NCBI GenBank assembly: GCA_015062535.1 | Contig: SUUK01000007.1 | Coordinates: 18,094 to 82,093, forward strand | Length of the DNA stretch: 64,000 nucleotides | From: Alphaproteobacteria bacterium | GTDB lineage: Bacteria > Pseudomonadota > Alphaproteobacteria > RF32 > CAG-239 | Reading direction: 5' to 3' | Part shown: positions 1-8,705 of the stretch, piece after piece | Numbering within the stretch: the first letter of the stretch is position 1 | Layout of the letters: the number at the start of each line of letters is the position of its first letter | Notes under the pieces: generated by a model | What the model saw: only the letters and a program-made list of their open reading frames with translations | Database searches by the model: none | What the model was told of the DNA's origin: nothing | Program-made: the position numbers and the translations under genes

Positions 1-123
1 AAACAAAAATAATCCACGCCCATTCATTTTTTTGCGGACGAATTAAAAAAAGCTGGGCAGGATGTGTTTATGATAACAAATAAACACATCTCTGAAAGGC
101 TTATAAATGCTTGCAACAAATGA
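1..123 (+). pseudogene. 3' end of an unidentified gene, frame broken by a T run
   Basis: Two overlapping reading frames look like one protein tail. Frame 2 gives NKNNPRPFIF up to the T run at 27-33; frame 1 continues FADELKKAGQDVFMIT and stops at 121-123. Adding one T to the seven-T run would join them. The gene starts outside the window and I do not recognise it. Its stop overlaps the start of the next gene (107), as in an operon. It may be a real frameshift or a homopolymer miscall. Seen: the two frames. Inferred: that they belong together. Confidence 0.35.
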
Positions 124-486
124 TAATTCCAGTATTAAATCTTACACTTTAAGCAATTTGATGTCATATTGTTATGGAACTGAACATTATTACACCAACC
201 CCATATATTCATTCAAATACACTGATGGAGTAAAGATTTTCTGCGAAAATGCTCAAAGCTATTGGCTCTTAGACATAGTTAATAGTGTATGTCGCTTCTA
301 TAAAAGAATACACCAAGACCTTATAATCATTAAGCTTATAGTAAACCAAGACAAAAAGCATCTATCAGTTTTGAGGATAATTTGGGAATTTTCTTTACTC
401 AATTTATCCCTTTCACCGACTGTCCGGAAGGTGAATGGCTGTTTTATTTTAACGACAACGTATTTTTTTGGAATGGAGAGTACTAA
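107..486 (+). pseudogene. DUF6876-family gene with a one-base frameshift
   Basis: The first 83 or so codons carry the DUF6876 pattern (SNLMSYCYGTEHYY, YTDGVKIFCENAQSYWLLD). After the five-A run at 353-357 the frame changes: the rest of the family pattern (ASISFEDNLGIFFTQFIPF then a C-terminus ending FFWNGEY) is read in the other frame and stops at 484-486. One extra A would restore a protein of about 126 residues. GAAAGG at 94-99 is a good ribosome site for the ATG at 107. The family is found mostly on plasmids and integrated elements; no function is known to me. The following ankyrin gene starts in the stop codon (TAATG), so the two were probably co-translated. Confidence 0.7.
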
Positions 487-941
487 TGAATAAGTTATTG
501 AAAGCATTAATAGAAAGAGATTTGAACAAAGCAAGAGAACTAATCAAACAAGGTGAAAATCTAAACGAAGCATACAATGAGCATGGTTGGACACCTTTTT
601 TATGGTTAGTTAAGGAGTTTTATGAAGTTGAGATTGTAGAGGAATTCATCAAATTAGGTGGAGATGTTAATCAATGTACAAAAGAAAACCTCTCGCCATT
701 GATGATTGCTGTAACCCATAGAAGCTTTCCGGATGTGATAGAACTCCTCATACAATATGGTGCAAATGTTGACCATCAAGACAACTATGGACATACTGCA
801 ATTATGAAACTATTAAAACACCCACAATTAGGTATGAGAAAATCTATCTTGCAAGCCTTAATAGACAATGGTTGCGACTTAACCACCTTACGAAACATCC
901 AAGGGAAATCCGCAATAGATATGATTTTGGAGAAGATTTAG
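486..941 (+). CDS. small ankyrin-repeat protein
   Basis: A protein of 151 residues made almost only of ankyrin repeats: LNEAYNEHGWTPFLWLV, LSPLMIAVTHRSFPDVIELL, YGANVDHQDNYGHTAIM and a final copy ending AIDMILEKI. Such proteins bind other proteins; no catalytic part and no signal peptide are seen. I chose the ATG at 486 because it overlaps the stop of the upstream DUF6876 gene (TAATG). A TTG at 468 in the same frame would add six residues. With the DUF6876 gene it looks like a small mobile-element operon; a partner or immunity role is only a guess. Confidence 0.75.
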   Translation: MNKLLKALIERDLNKARELIKQGENLNEAYNEHGWTPFLWLVKEFYEVEIVEEFIKLGGDVNQCTKENLSPLMIAVTHRSFPDVIELLIQYGANVDHQDNYGHTAIMKLLKHPQLGMRKSILQALIDNGCDLTTLRNIQGKSAIDMILEKI

Positions 942-1025
942 GATGTATTTAAGTATTGAATAAAATTAAAAAATATGATACAATTCCCAAGCATGTATTT
1001 AATTTAATTGCTTGAGGATAGTCTA

Positions 1026-4000
1026 ATGACAATATATACTACACTTGAAAAATCAATAGATATCAATAGAGCAATTGATGTTATAAAAAAGAAATGCAAT
1101 AATTTTATAGAAGAATATTTAATTTATTTAATTGATTTGTGCGATGATAAAGAATGTCATGAATATAATAAAACTATTAGAGATATAGTTAAATTAATAA
1201 ACGAATATCCAATATATACATTGTGCCATCCATCAATTAGAGAATTTATGTTATTGTATGGCAATAGTCATAGTGCTATTATAACCAATGATATATGTTA
1301 TAATTTAACACCTGAGAAAAAAGAACTTTTTGCTTATTATATGTTGAAGAAAACTAAAATTAAGGAAACAAAAATATCTTTAATTCTAGGTATTAGCTGT
1401 AAAAAAATAGCAAAAATTTCTAAGGTGAAATATAATATTACCGCAAAATTTGAAACTGTATTTCAGAATTATATTAACAAATTACATTTGGATAGAGAAG
1501 ATTACAAAGGGAAAGAATTTAATCAATTAATAAAAGTATTAAATACTATTAGAAATTATTCAAACTGTAATGAATTAGATGTTTCAAATGATAAAGAGTA
1601 TAAAAAGATTATTGAGGTGTACGAATATATCAAAGAGCATAATCAAGAATTATCTAAATATATAAATTTAAATAAATTCATTAGTATGTGTGAAAAAGAG
1701 CAAAAATATATGGAAACTATTACTGAATTTAAGAAAATTGAAACAGATTACTATGATATGGTAAAAAATGATATTTTAAGTCGGGATATTTTAAATTGTT
1801 GCGAAGAAAAAATAAATAAAATAGCTAAAGACATCCTTATAGATACAGATATTGATAAAAGATTTAATAAATTAAAAAATAGTATAGCAACGGAAAGAGA
1901 AAAAATAATAAATAATGAATTTATTAAGATATCAAAAAAATCAGACGACATTAAAGAATATATTAAAAAAAATAGTTACACAAACGATGAAAACAAATTT
2001 ATTATAGATTTTCTAATACAACACAATAGTAATAATATGCAAAAATGGTTTCAAGATAACTTTAATGGAAGAGAAATACTTGATTCCGAAATAGAGACTT
2101 ATTTAATAGAAAATAATATTCATAAAGAACATGTTAAAATAGATTATACATATATAAAAGAGCATAATAGAATATTTATTAGTCGTAAAATCAAAGAAAA
2201 AGTAGACTCTAAAGAATATATATCTGTAGCAGAAAAAAAAGAATTATATTCACAATTTAAGTTATATAGTGTAGAGTTAGAAAATTTAATTAATGAACAT
2301 AATCAAGAATATATTGAGCAAGAAATATCAAAATATTCTGATTGCTTTTATATTAACGGATATGAGCTTAATAAAGAACAAAAAGAAGCAATAGTTACAG
2401 ATGAAATAAGCCAATTAGTTGTTGCAGGTGCTGGTTGTGGTAAAACAAGTATGTTACTTGGAAAAGTTATATATTTGATAGAAAAAGGTATAAATCCATC
2501 TGAAATTTTATTGCTTTCATATACAAATAAGACTGTTGCTGATTTAAATAATCGATTAAACAAAATACAAATTTCCCAATTATGCAAAACTTTTCACTCA
2601 TTAGGAAATCAATACACAAAGAAAAAATATGATGAAAATATAAGTATAGAAAGAGTTGTAAGTAACATAATACACCCTAAAGAAAATTATAATGAGCAAA
2701 ATAAAGACAAAACAAATATCATTAAATTGATAATAAAAGCAATTTCAGAAATATATAAGCCTGTAGAAGCAAATAACTTAAAAAAGGACATTCTTAAATA
2801 TATAGCTAAATATCCACGTTCAACTGACATATCTCTAGATGATGGAAAACACAAATTACAAGAACTGTCAGAACAAAAAATTCCAACCTTAAAATATTTT
2901 GTTAATAAAGCATATTCTGAAAGCACATCACAAAAAGTAAGCAATTATGAGAAAAAACAAGTTAGTATTAATGGTGAAAAAGTAAAAAGTTTAGCAGAAG
3001 CACAAATTGCTAATTTTTTATTTGTTAATGGTGTTAATTATCAATATGAAGCTGTATATGAAGAAGATTTTTACAGTATAGATGAAAACAATATAGAGCA
3101 AAAATGCTCGTGTTTATACAATCCTGATTTTTGTATTACTAATAAAGATGGAACGAAGATATGGCTTGAACATTTTAGTGTAACAAATGAACCTGATGGA
3201 ATTCATGCACGTTGGTTAACAACTGAAGATGAAAAAGAATATATTTCTTCAATGAAAAACAAACAATATACACATAAAAAGAATAATACTATTTTGATTG
3301 AAACTAATTCAGATGACTATCGTGAAGATAAATTATTAGCTAAATTAGAAAAACTATTAAAACAATATAATGTAGAATTAAATCCACTATCGGAAGAGAA
3401 AATATTAGAATATATTCAAAAATTACATGATCGCCAAATGATAAAAAGTTATACAGATTATTTTGAAAGATTTATAAATTTATTCAAATCTCAATCAACT
3501 CTACATCCCCAATATCGAACATTAGAAGAATTAAAACGCCATTTATTGATAACGCATTACCGAAATGTTGAAAAAGAGCAAATCATAGATTTTTTCAACA
3601 TTATTGAACCCATTTACGATTTATATGAAAAAGTATTAAAGAAAATGGAGCGTGTAGATTTCAATGATATGATAGATGAAGCTATTAAAAAAATTACAAT
3701 TAATGGTTTATCTGAAAAATACAAATATATTCTTGTAGATGAATACCAAGATATCACATATAAACGCTACGAATTTTTGCATCTATTACAAGAGAAAAGC
3801 AATGCTAAAATATTCTGTGTTGGAGATGACTGGCAATCAATTTATGGTTTTAGTGGAAGTGATATATCATTATTTACAGATTTTAATTCAATGTTTCCAA
3901 ATACGCAAAAGCATCTTAAATTAAATACAACATATCGTAATTCAAACGAACTTATAAATATTGCGGGCAATTTTATTCAAAAAAATCCTATGCAACTAAA

Positions 4001-4862
4001 AAAAGAATTAATATCTCAAGGAAAAAATAAAGATAACAAACAATCGGTTAAAGGTGTGTATTATCATTTTGCAAATAACGATTCTAAAAATATTATATCT
4101 TCATTAAAAATAGCCATAGAAGATATTATGAAACAATATAAAACAGGTGAAACTATTTGTGTTATTGGAAGATATAATATAAACAAATCAAACTCATATT
4201 TTATTCCTAAATTTAATGAAGAAGAAAATGATGATTTATATTATTTTAATCAAGATAATAATGGTAATATAAAAATAAGATATGAAAAATATCGTGATTT
4301 AGATATTTTATTCTCAACAATTCATAAGGCTAAAGGCTTAGAATACGATTATGCAATCTTTTTAGATGGTGACGAAAATTTTCCATATACAAAGCCAGAA
4401 GATTTTCTTTTACTACCGTTATTACACAAAAAAGAAACTTATCCAAATGAAGAAGAACGAAGGATGTTTTACGTTGCTTTAACAAGGTGCAAGAAAAATG
4501 TCTATTTGTTAATAAATGAATATACTCCTTCATTATTTTACAAAGAAATACAATCGCAAATAATTCATATAAATGATACATTAATAGAATATTGCCTAAA
4601 GAATAACAAAGAAATTTGCCCGAATTGCCATAATGGAATATATGAAGAGCATGAAAATAAATTTGGTAGCAAATTTTGGGCTTGTAATAACTTAAACTGT
4701 AATATTTCAACAACAAATAAAATAACAAAGGAAACAAGAAAATGTCCAAAATGTAAAGAGGGTTATTTAGTTGTAAGAACAGGTCCTAATGGAAACTTTT
4801 TAGGATGCACTAATTATAAAAATAAACATAAACATTGTGATCATACTGAATCAATAAAATAG
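1026..4862 (+). CDS. UvrD/Rep-type SF1 helicase with nuclease-like insert and C-terminal zinc ribbons
   Basis: A 1278-residue superfamily 1A helicase. Helicase motifs in order: Walker A AGAGCGKT (about 467), LSYTNKT (Ia), TFHSLG (Ib), DEYQD (about 905), GDDWQSIYGF (about 932), TTYRNSNELI, STIHKAKGLEYD (about 1098) and FYVALTRC (about 1148). Between Ib and II, about residues 654-760 (SLAEAQIANFLF, YNPDF, IWLEHF) resemble a PD-(D/E)XK nuclease core as in helicase IV-like proteins. The end (about 1198-1278) has several CxxC pairs like topoisomerase zinc ribbons. The first 450 residues are helical and unassigned. ATG at 1026 has GAGGA at 1014-1018; a TTG at 1008 is the alternative. It stands alone on its strand and is very AT-rich, suggesting acquisition. 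A phage-defence role is inference. Confidence 0.85.
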   Translation: MTIYTTLEKSIDINRAIDVIKKKCNNFIEEYLIYLIDLCDDKECHEYNKTIRDIVKLINEYPIYTLCHPSIREFMLLYGNSHSAIITNDICYNLTPEKKELFAYYMLKKTKIKETKISLILGISCKKIAKISKVKYNITAKFETVFQNYINKLHLDREDYKGKEFNQLIKVLNTIRNYSNCNELDVSNDKEYKKIIEVYEYIKEHNQELSKYINLNKFISMCEKEQKYMETITEFKKIETDYYDMVKNDILSRDILNCCEEKINKIAKDILIDTDIDKRFNKLKNSIATEREKIINNEFIKISKKSDDIKEYIKKNSYTNDENKFIIDFLIQHNSNNMQKWFQDNFNGREILDSEIETYLIENNIHKEHVKIDYTYIKEHNRIFISRKIKEKVDSKEYISVAEKKELYSQFKLYSVELENLINEHNQEYIEQEISKYSDCFYINGYELNKEQKEAIVTDEISQLVVAGAGCGKTSMLLGKVIYLIEKGINPSEILLLSYTNKTVADLNNRLNKIQISQLCKTFHSLGNQYTKKKYDENISIERVVSNIIHPKENYNEQNKDKTNIIKLIIKAISEIYKPVEANNLKKDILKYIAKYPRSTDISLDDGKHKLQELSEQKIPTLKYFVNKAYSESTSQKVSNYEKKQVSINGEKVKSLAEAQIANFLFVNGVNYQYEAVYEEDFYSIDENNIEQKCSCLYNPDFCITNKDGTKIWLEHFSVTNEPDGIHARWLTTEDEKEYISSMKNKQYTHKKNNTILIETNSDDYREDKLLAKLEKLLKQYNVELNPLSEEKILEYIQKLHDRQMIKSYTDYFERFINLFKSQSTLHPQYRTLEELKRHLLITHYRNVEKEQIIDFFNIIEPIYDLYEKVLKKMERVDFNDMIDEAIKKITINGLSEKYKYILVDEYQDITYKRYEFLHLLQEKSNAKIFCVGDDWQSIYGFSGSDISLFTDFNSMFPNTQKHLKLNTTYRNSNELINIAGNFIQKNPMQLKKELISQGKNKDNKQSVKGVYYHFANNDSKNIISSLKIAIEDIMKQYKTGETICVIGRYNINKSNSYFIPKFNEEENDDLYYFNQDNNGNIKIRYEKYRDLDILFSTIHKAKGLEYDYAIFLDGDENFPYTKPEDFLLLPLLHKKETYPNEEERRMFYVALTRCKKNVYLLINEYTPSLFYKEIQSQIIHINDTLIEYCLKNNKEICPNCHNGIYEEHENKFGSKFWACNNLNCNISTTNKITKETRKCPKCKEGYLVVRTGPNGNFLGCTNYKNKHKHCDHTESIK

Positions 4863-4925
4863 AGATTTTTCAATATTAGATTCCATATTTTAATCAAAAA
4901 CTCAAATTTTTAGATAAATAAAAAT

Positions 4926-5324
4926 ATGAGTATAAGAAATGTATTAAATAATTTAGATTTAGTTCTATCAAAGAAAGGCCAAATATTAAGAAGACCTGAT
5001 ATTGGAACTATTGTGATAAAAGATAGTGGAATTTGCACACATAATCATATTCCATTTACTTTAGAGAACTTAGTCAGACTTTGGACTGAGAACACTCGTT
5101 GGAAAATCAAATATAATGGACACCCTATATACATCTATAAAATCAAAACAATTAATTACAAATTTAATATTGTTGCCTTTGGGTGGGATGAAACTCTTCA
5201 AAAGCCAGTTAAATTAAATGGCTTATCTTATGATCAGTTGTTTAATGATGCTGTAAAGGTTGGAGTTCGTCCACCAAACTCCACAGTTAAACTTAATGAT
5301 GCAATAGAAGTATTAAGAGGATAG
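4926..5324 (+). CDS. hypothetical protein, 132 residues
   Basis: Soluble, mixed alpha/beta composition, no signal peptide and no motif I recognise. It lies 63 bases downstream of the helicase on the same strand and has no clear Shine-Dalgarno before the ATG. Its stop is only 4 bases from the end of the convergent HEPN-motif gene. Co-transcription with the helicase is plausible, and it might be an accessory subunit, but nothing in the protein proves it. Confidence 0.55.
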   Translation: MSIRNVLNNLDLVLSKKGQILRRPDIGTIVIKDSGICTHNHIPFTLENLVRLWTENTRWKIKYNGHPIYIYKIKTINYKFNIVAFGWDETLQKPVKLNGLSYDQLFNDAVKVGVRPPNSTVKLNDAIEVLRG

Positions 5325-5328
5325 TTTT

Positions 5329-5790
5329 CTATAACTCTCTTATTGCATACGTTAGAAATTTATTTAACTTTACGAATAATTCAAACTGGCTATCGAGTTC
5401 AGTCCAATCTTTAAGACCATGAAACATATTGTTTCTAATCCTATATATAGCAAGAAGTCCACCAATAAGAGATGTCTGTCCAGATGAATTTATAAAATCT
5501 CTTATGCAGATTTTTTCAATTTCTTTTATACCTCTACCTAGAGATAATCTTTCGTTAATATAGCGAGGTGTATCTTCATTGTATAAATCTCTTCTTTCAG
5601 TCAAAGTAGTGGCTAAATTTTGCCAGTTTATATTTGTATTTCTTCTAGAAACAAGTTTAGCTAATTTATCAGTATTACAGTCATTTTCGCATTTTTCTTT
5701 TTCAAATATATTCCAAAGAATTGTGAATTTACCAATTTCCATCACAGTTTCTGTGTTTAGTTCTCTATTATTAATATTAATTATTGGCAT
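5329..5790 (-). CDS. HEPN-like protein (RX4H motif)
   Basis: A 153-residue, largely helical protein with YRIRNNMFHGLKDW near residues 124-137. The RNNMFH segment fits the RX4-6H active site of HEPN ribonucleases, in the 'RNN.FHG' form common to HEPN proteins of conflict systems. AGGAGA lies just before the ATG. It is the second gene of a minus-strand pair, 26 bases after the beta-helix gene. HEPN proteins are often toxins that cut RNA, so this may be the effector of a toxin-antitoxin or abortive-infection pair. That role is inferred from the motif and setting. Confidence 0.6.
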   Translation of the reverse strand: MPIININNRELNTETVMEIGKFTILWNIFEKEKCENDCNTDKLAKLVSRRNTNINWQNLATTLTERRDLYNEDTPRYINERLSLGRGIKEIEKICIRDFINSSGQTSLIGGLLAIYRIRNNMFHGLKDWTELDSQFELFVKLNKFLTYAIREL

Positions 5791-5816
5791 AGTATCTCCT
5801 ATTTTGATTTTGATGA

Positions 5817-6929
5817 TTATTCTTCATTCTCTTTATATTTCTGCCTTAGTTCTTTTAGTTTATCCCAATCTTTAGCTTTATAGGCAAGCAAAGCTTCAAC
5901 AGGGTATTTAATATTCTTACCTTCACCAATAAAAGGTATTGAATCTCTTGATGGGGTTTCTCTATCTTTCTTTCTCTTCTGACCAAGGTATGATACAGAT
6001 TTTTCCAATAAGTATGCAGCATATTCAGATTTTAAGAAACCTGTTTCATAAGCAACTTTATATGCAGCATAATCAAAATCAGTAGTTTCTTTTGTTGTTT
6101 GGTTTAGTCCTAATTCTTCTATTTCAAGCAAGTACTTATTTGATTTTAATGTGTTAGCAAATTTTTCTTGAGCTTCTAACATTCCTTTACTATTAGCATT
6201 AAAGAATGCAAAGTTCTTAAAAGTGCAGTTTTCAGATAATTTTAATGAATTAATCTTAAATGGATTGAAAAATGAAAGATTTTTCAAAACAGCAGTTCCT
6301 TTTATATTAGTATCTTCTATTTCAAACTTTCCACTAAATTGAGTATCTCTAATTACAAATTTAGATTCAGAACCAAAAGTTGTTTTACTAAAATTTACAA
6401 TACTGTTTTCATTAAAAACACATTCTTCAATATAAAACATAGAATTAATCATAATGTTTTTGTATTCAAAAGCTTCTCTAAATTTACATTTGTTAAAAAT
6501 AATGTTAGAGTTTATATTATTTGAAATAATTAAATCTCTTTCAAATATACAATTTCTAAAACACAAATCAACTTCTGTTTGTTCTTCTATTTTTACTGGA
6601 GTAATAAAACGGCAATCTATAAAAAAGACACCTTCGATTAATAGTTTTTTGTTGATGTTCTTTGGTGTATTAGAAAACATATGTCTTAATAATACAATAT
6701 TATTGATGCTAAAGGATAATCTTTCAAAAATTAAAATCCATCCATGATTACCACCAGCAATTCTAACACCAAAGCAAATTTGAGTTGACGGCAAAGGTCT
6801 TTCGCTTATTAATCTATCATAAAGTTGTTCTACTGTAAGGTGTAGAGGTTCATGTATTGTTTGTTTTCCATAAAGACATATATTTTTATCATATGCTGAT
6901 TTAAAATAACTAATTTCTTCATCATACAT
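5817..6929 (-). CDS. beta-helix (pentapeptide-like) protein, first gene of the HEPN pair
   Basis: A protein of 370 residues. From about residue 95 to 245 it has short repeating beta-strand units (VFFIDCRF, DLCFRNCIFERD, IIFNKCKFREAF, FYIEECVFNEN, FVIRDTQFSGKF, AVLKNLSFF) typical of a right-handed beta-helix like pentapeptide-repeat proteins, though the repeats are imperfect. The last 120 residues are helical and charged (KAKDWDKLKELRQKYKENEE). No signal peptide is seen. It precedes the HEPN-motif gene by 26 bases and is almost certainly co-transcribed with it. It could be the sensor or the neutralising partner; nothing shows which. Confidence 0.6.
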   Translation of the reverse strand: MYDEEISYFKSAYDKNICLYGKQTIHEPLHLTVEQLYDRLISERPLPSTQICFGVRIAGGNHGWILIFERLSFSINNIVLLRHMFSNTPKNINKKLLIEGVFFIDCRFITPVKIEEQTEVDLCFRNCIFERDLIISNNINSNIIFNKCKFREAFEYKNIMINSMFYIEECVFNENSIVNFSKTTFGSESKFVIRDTQFSGKFEIEDTNIKGTAVLKNLSFFNPFKINSLKLSENCTFKNFAFFNANSKGMLEAQEKFANTLKSNKYLLEIEELGLNQTTKETTDFDYAAYKVAYETGFLKSEYAAYLLEKSVSYLGQKRKKDRETPSRDSIPFIGEGKNIKYPVEALLAYKAKDWDKLKELRQKYKENEE

Positions 6930-6998
6930 AATTGCACTCCATTCAAATTTACATAAGAAACCTTAAAACATTAAATCTCAAAAGTCCAGATTTTTAAA

Positions 6999-7130
6999 AA
7001 TGTTAAAAAATCCATCTTTTTTAACATTATCCTTGTGTTGCTTGGTTTTCCTAGTGTTTTTGAAAAGGCAGTTTTTACCTTAAATACATAATGTTAAACT
7101 TTGTTATTTAACCTAACTTTTTTTAACATT
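6999..7130. repeat. cluster of AATGTTAA/TTAACATT octamers
   Basis: Between the beta-helix gene and the ATPase the octamer AATGTTAA or its complement occurs at 6999-7006, 7021-7028, 7090-7097 and 7123-7130. Two more copies lie on the other side of the ATPase gene at 8610-8617 and 8630-8637. The 210-base gap otherwise holds only AT-rich sequence. The copies may be binding sites of a regulator serving this block. In a genome this AT-rich some chance copies are expected, but six in about 350 intergenic bases is dense. Confidence 0.45.
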
Positions 7131-7139
7131 TTGATTTTT

Positions 7140-8453
7140 TTATTCAAAAATTTTATCGTTCAAAATATTTTCCATCATATACAATGGAACATTATAAAGA
7201 CCTTCATTTATTTCAAAACCAGCTAAAGATGTTCTTATAGATTTCTCTGGTTGATATTTCTGTCTGTAGGTTGCCAAACTTTTTGCTTTAAAATTTGTAG
7301 AGGCTTTTACTTCAATAGGTATTACTTGATTTGTTTTTTGAATAACAAAATCTACTTCTGCGGTTCCTGTATCAGTACCCCAATATGTAACAGGTATATC
7401 ATCATAGTTCTTTAACTCTTGCAAAACGTATTGTTCTGTTAATGCCCCTTTGAATTCTTCAAAAATCTTGTTACCATCAATAATTGTTTTTGCATCAAGC
7501 ATTGCTTTAGCACCTAACAGACCTGTATCCAACATATACAACTTAAATGCTGAGTTTTCTTCATATCCTGAAATAGGTAAATCCGGTTTGGTTATTTTAT
7601 TTACTTTGTATATCAATCCGGTTAAGTTTAACCAATCTACTGCCGCTTCATATTCACGAGCTCTTGCACCTTGTTTTACATCTTTATATACAAATTTATT
7701 ATTTTCTTTTGCTAACTGTGAAGGAATTGAATTCCATACAGCGGTAATTTTTGCAACATTTGAACTTTCGGTATATTTTGAAAAATCTTCTTTATAGCCG
7801 GCAAGTATTGCATTTTGAATGTTACGCACTTCTGCCATATCTTTATTATTTGCAAAATACTTAACAACTTCAGGCATTCCACCTACAAACATATATTGTT
7901 TTAATAAATTAGTACATTTATCTTGGAAATTTTTAACTACATCCCAATTAGAATTATAAATTAACTCAGATAACTGTTTTTCTCCAATAGCATCTAGAAA
8001 TTCACAAAAACTCATTGGATACAAATCTAAAAAATTAACCTGACCTACAGGGAACGAAAATTTCTTTTGACGTACAGCAACACCCAATAAACTACCAGCT
8101 GCCATAATATGATAATCTGGAGCATTTTCTTTAAAGAACTTTAATGCATTTAAGGCTCTTTCACATTCTTGTATCTCATCTAATATAATCAAAGTATCAT
8201 TAGGTGTAATTTGTACGTTGGTTAAAACATTTAAGCCAAGTAAAATGTTTTCTAAATCATAATTTCCTTCAAAAATATTCATTGCTTCGGGAGTATCAAC
8301 AAAACTAATATATGCAAATTTTTTATATTGTGTTTTTGCAAACTCTTTCATTAACCAAGTTTTACCAACTTGTCTTGCACCTCTTATTACTAAAGGCTTA
8401 CGATTAGGATTGTTTTTCCATGATTTTAACTTACTAAATGCATATCTTTCCAT
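7140..8453 (-). CDS. AAA_14/DUF4143 ATPase
   Basis: A 437-residue ATPase of the AAA_14 plus DUF4143 type. The N-terminal half has Walker A GARQVGKTW (about 25-33), Walker B TLIILDEIQE (about 86-95) and the sensor segment MAAGSLLG. The C-terminal half is DUF4143 with EVDFVI and IPIEVKAS, which resembles a PD-(D/E)XK nuclease fold core. Length matches the family (about 400-440). These proteins are common in accessory DNA of anaerobes; their role is unknown. The gene is flanked by octamer repeats and, upstream, by the 32-bp array, so it may be regulated through these. Confidence 0.85.
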   Translation of the reverse strand: MERYAFSKLKSWKNNPNRKPLVIRGARQVGKTWLMKEFAKTQYKKFAYISFVDTPEAMNIFEGNYDLENILLGLNVLTNVQITPNDTLIILDEIQECERALNALKFFKENAPDYHIMAAGSLLGVAVRQKKFSFPVGQVNFLDLYPMSFCEFLDAIGEKQLSELIYNSNWDVVKNFQDKCTNLLKQYMFVGGMPEVVKYFANNKDMAEVRNIQNAILAGYKEDFSKYTESSNVAKITAVWNSIPSQLAKENNKFVYKDVKQGARAREYEAAVDWLNLTGLIYKVNKITKPDLPISGYEENSAFKLYMLDTGLLGAKAMLDAKTIIDGNKIFEEFKGALTEQYVLQELKNYDDIPVTYWGTDTGTAEVDFVIQKTNQVIPIEVKASTNFKAKSLATYRQKYQPEKSIRTSLAGFEINEGLYNVPLYMMENILNDKIFE

Positions 8454-8493
8454 AGTTCATCTCCTTAGTTTAAGTAATATTATATGCTTTAAA

Positions 8494-8639
8494 TCACATT
8501 TTTCAAGGGAAAATTTAAATAAAAATCACATTTTCCTAACGAAAAATCACAAAATTATCACATTTTCCAAAGGAAAGATTGTTAAATAATCACATTTTTC
8601 TAACGAAAAAATGTTAAACCATCACTTTTTTAACATTTT
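8494..8639. repeat. tandem array with exact 32-bp spacing between divergent ATPase and recombinase genes
   Basis: TCACATTTT-type units start at 8494, 8526, 8558, 8590 and, degenerate, at 8622, each exactly 32 bases apart. The first 22 or so bases of a unit are conserved (TCACATTTTCC, a 2-4 base centre, then GGAAA or CGAAAA) and form a weak inverted repeat; the remaining 10 are variable and AT-rich. The 32-bp step is three helical turns, so all units face the same side of the DNA. This fits an operator array or recombinase arm sites. It is not a CRISPR: the spacers are too short and themselves AT-rich. Confidence 0.75.
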
Positions 8640-8705
8640 AAGCCTTGACGAACTGAATCTGGCCCGACAGGATTATCTATATAAAATATAGAGAAAGGAT
8701 TAGTT

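Noticed and set aside
4330..4749. 139-residue minus-strand ORF inside the helicase
   Set aside because: Antisense shadow of the helicase C-terminus, whose motifs are intact.
8494..8653. Could the 32-bp array be a CRISPR?
   Set aside because: Conserved parts are about 22 bases with 10-base AT-rich gaps; no unique spacers of 25-40 bases and no cas genes.
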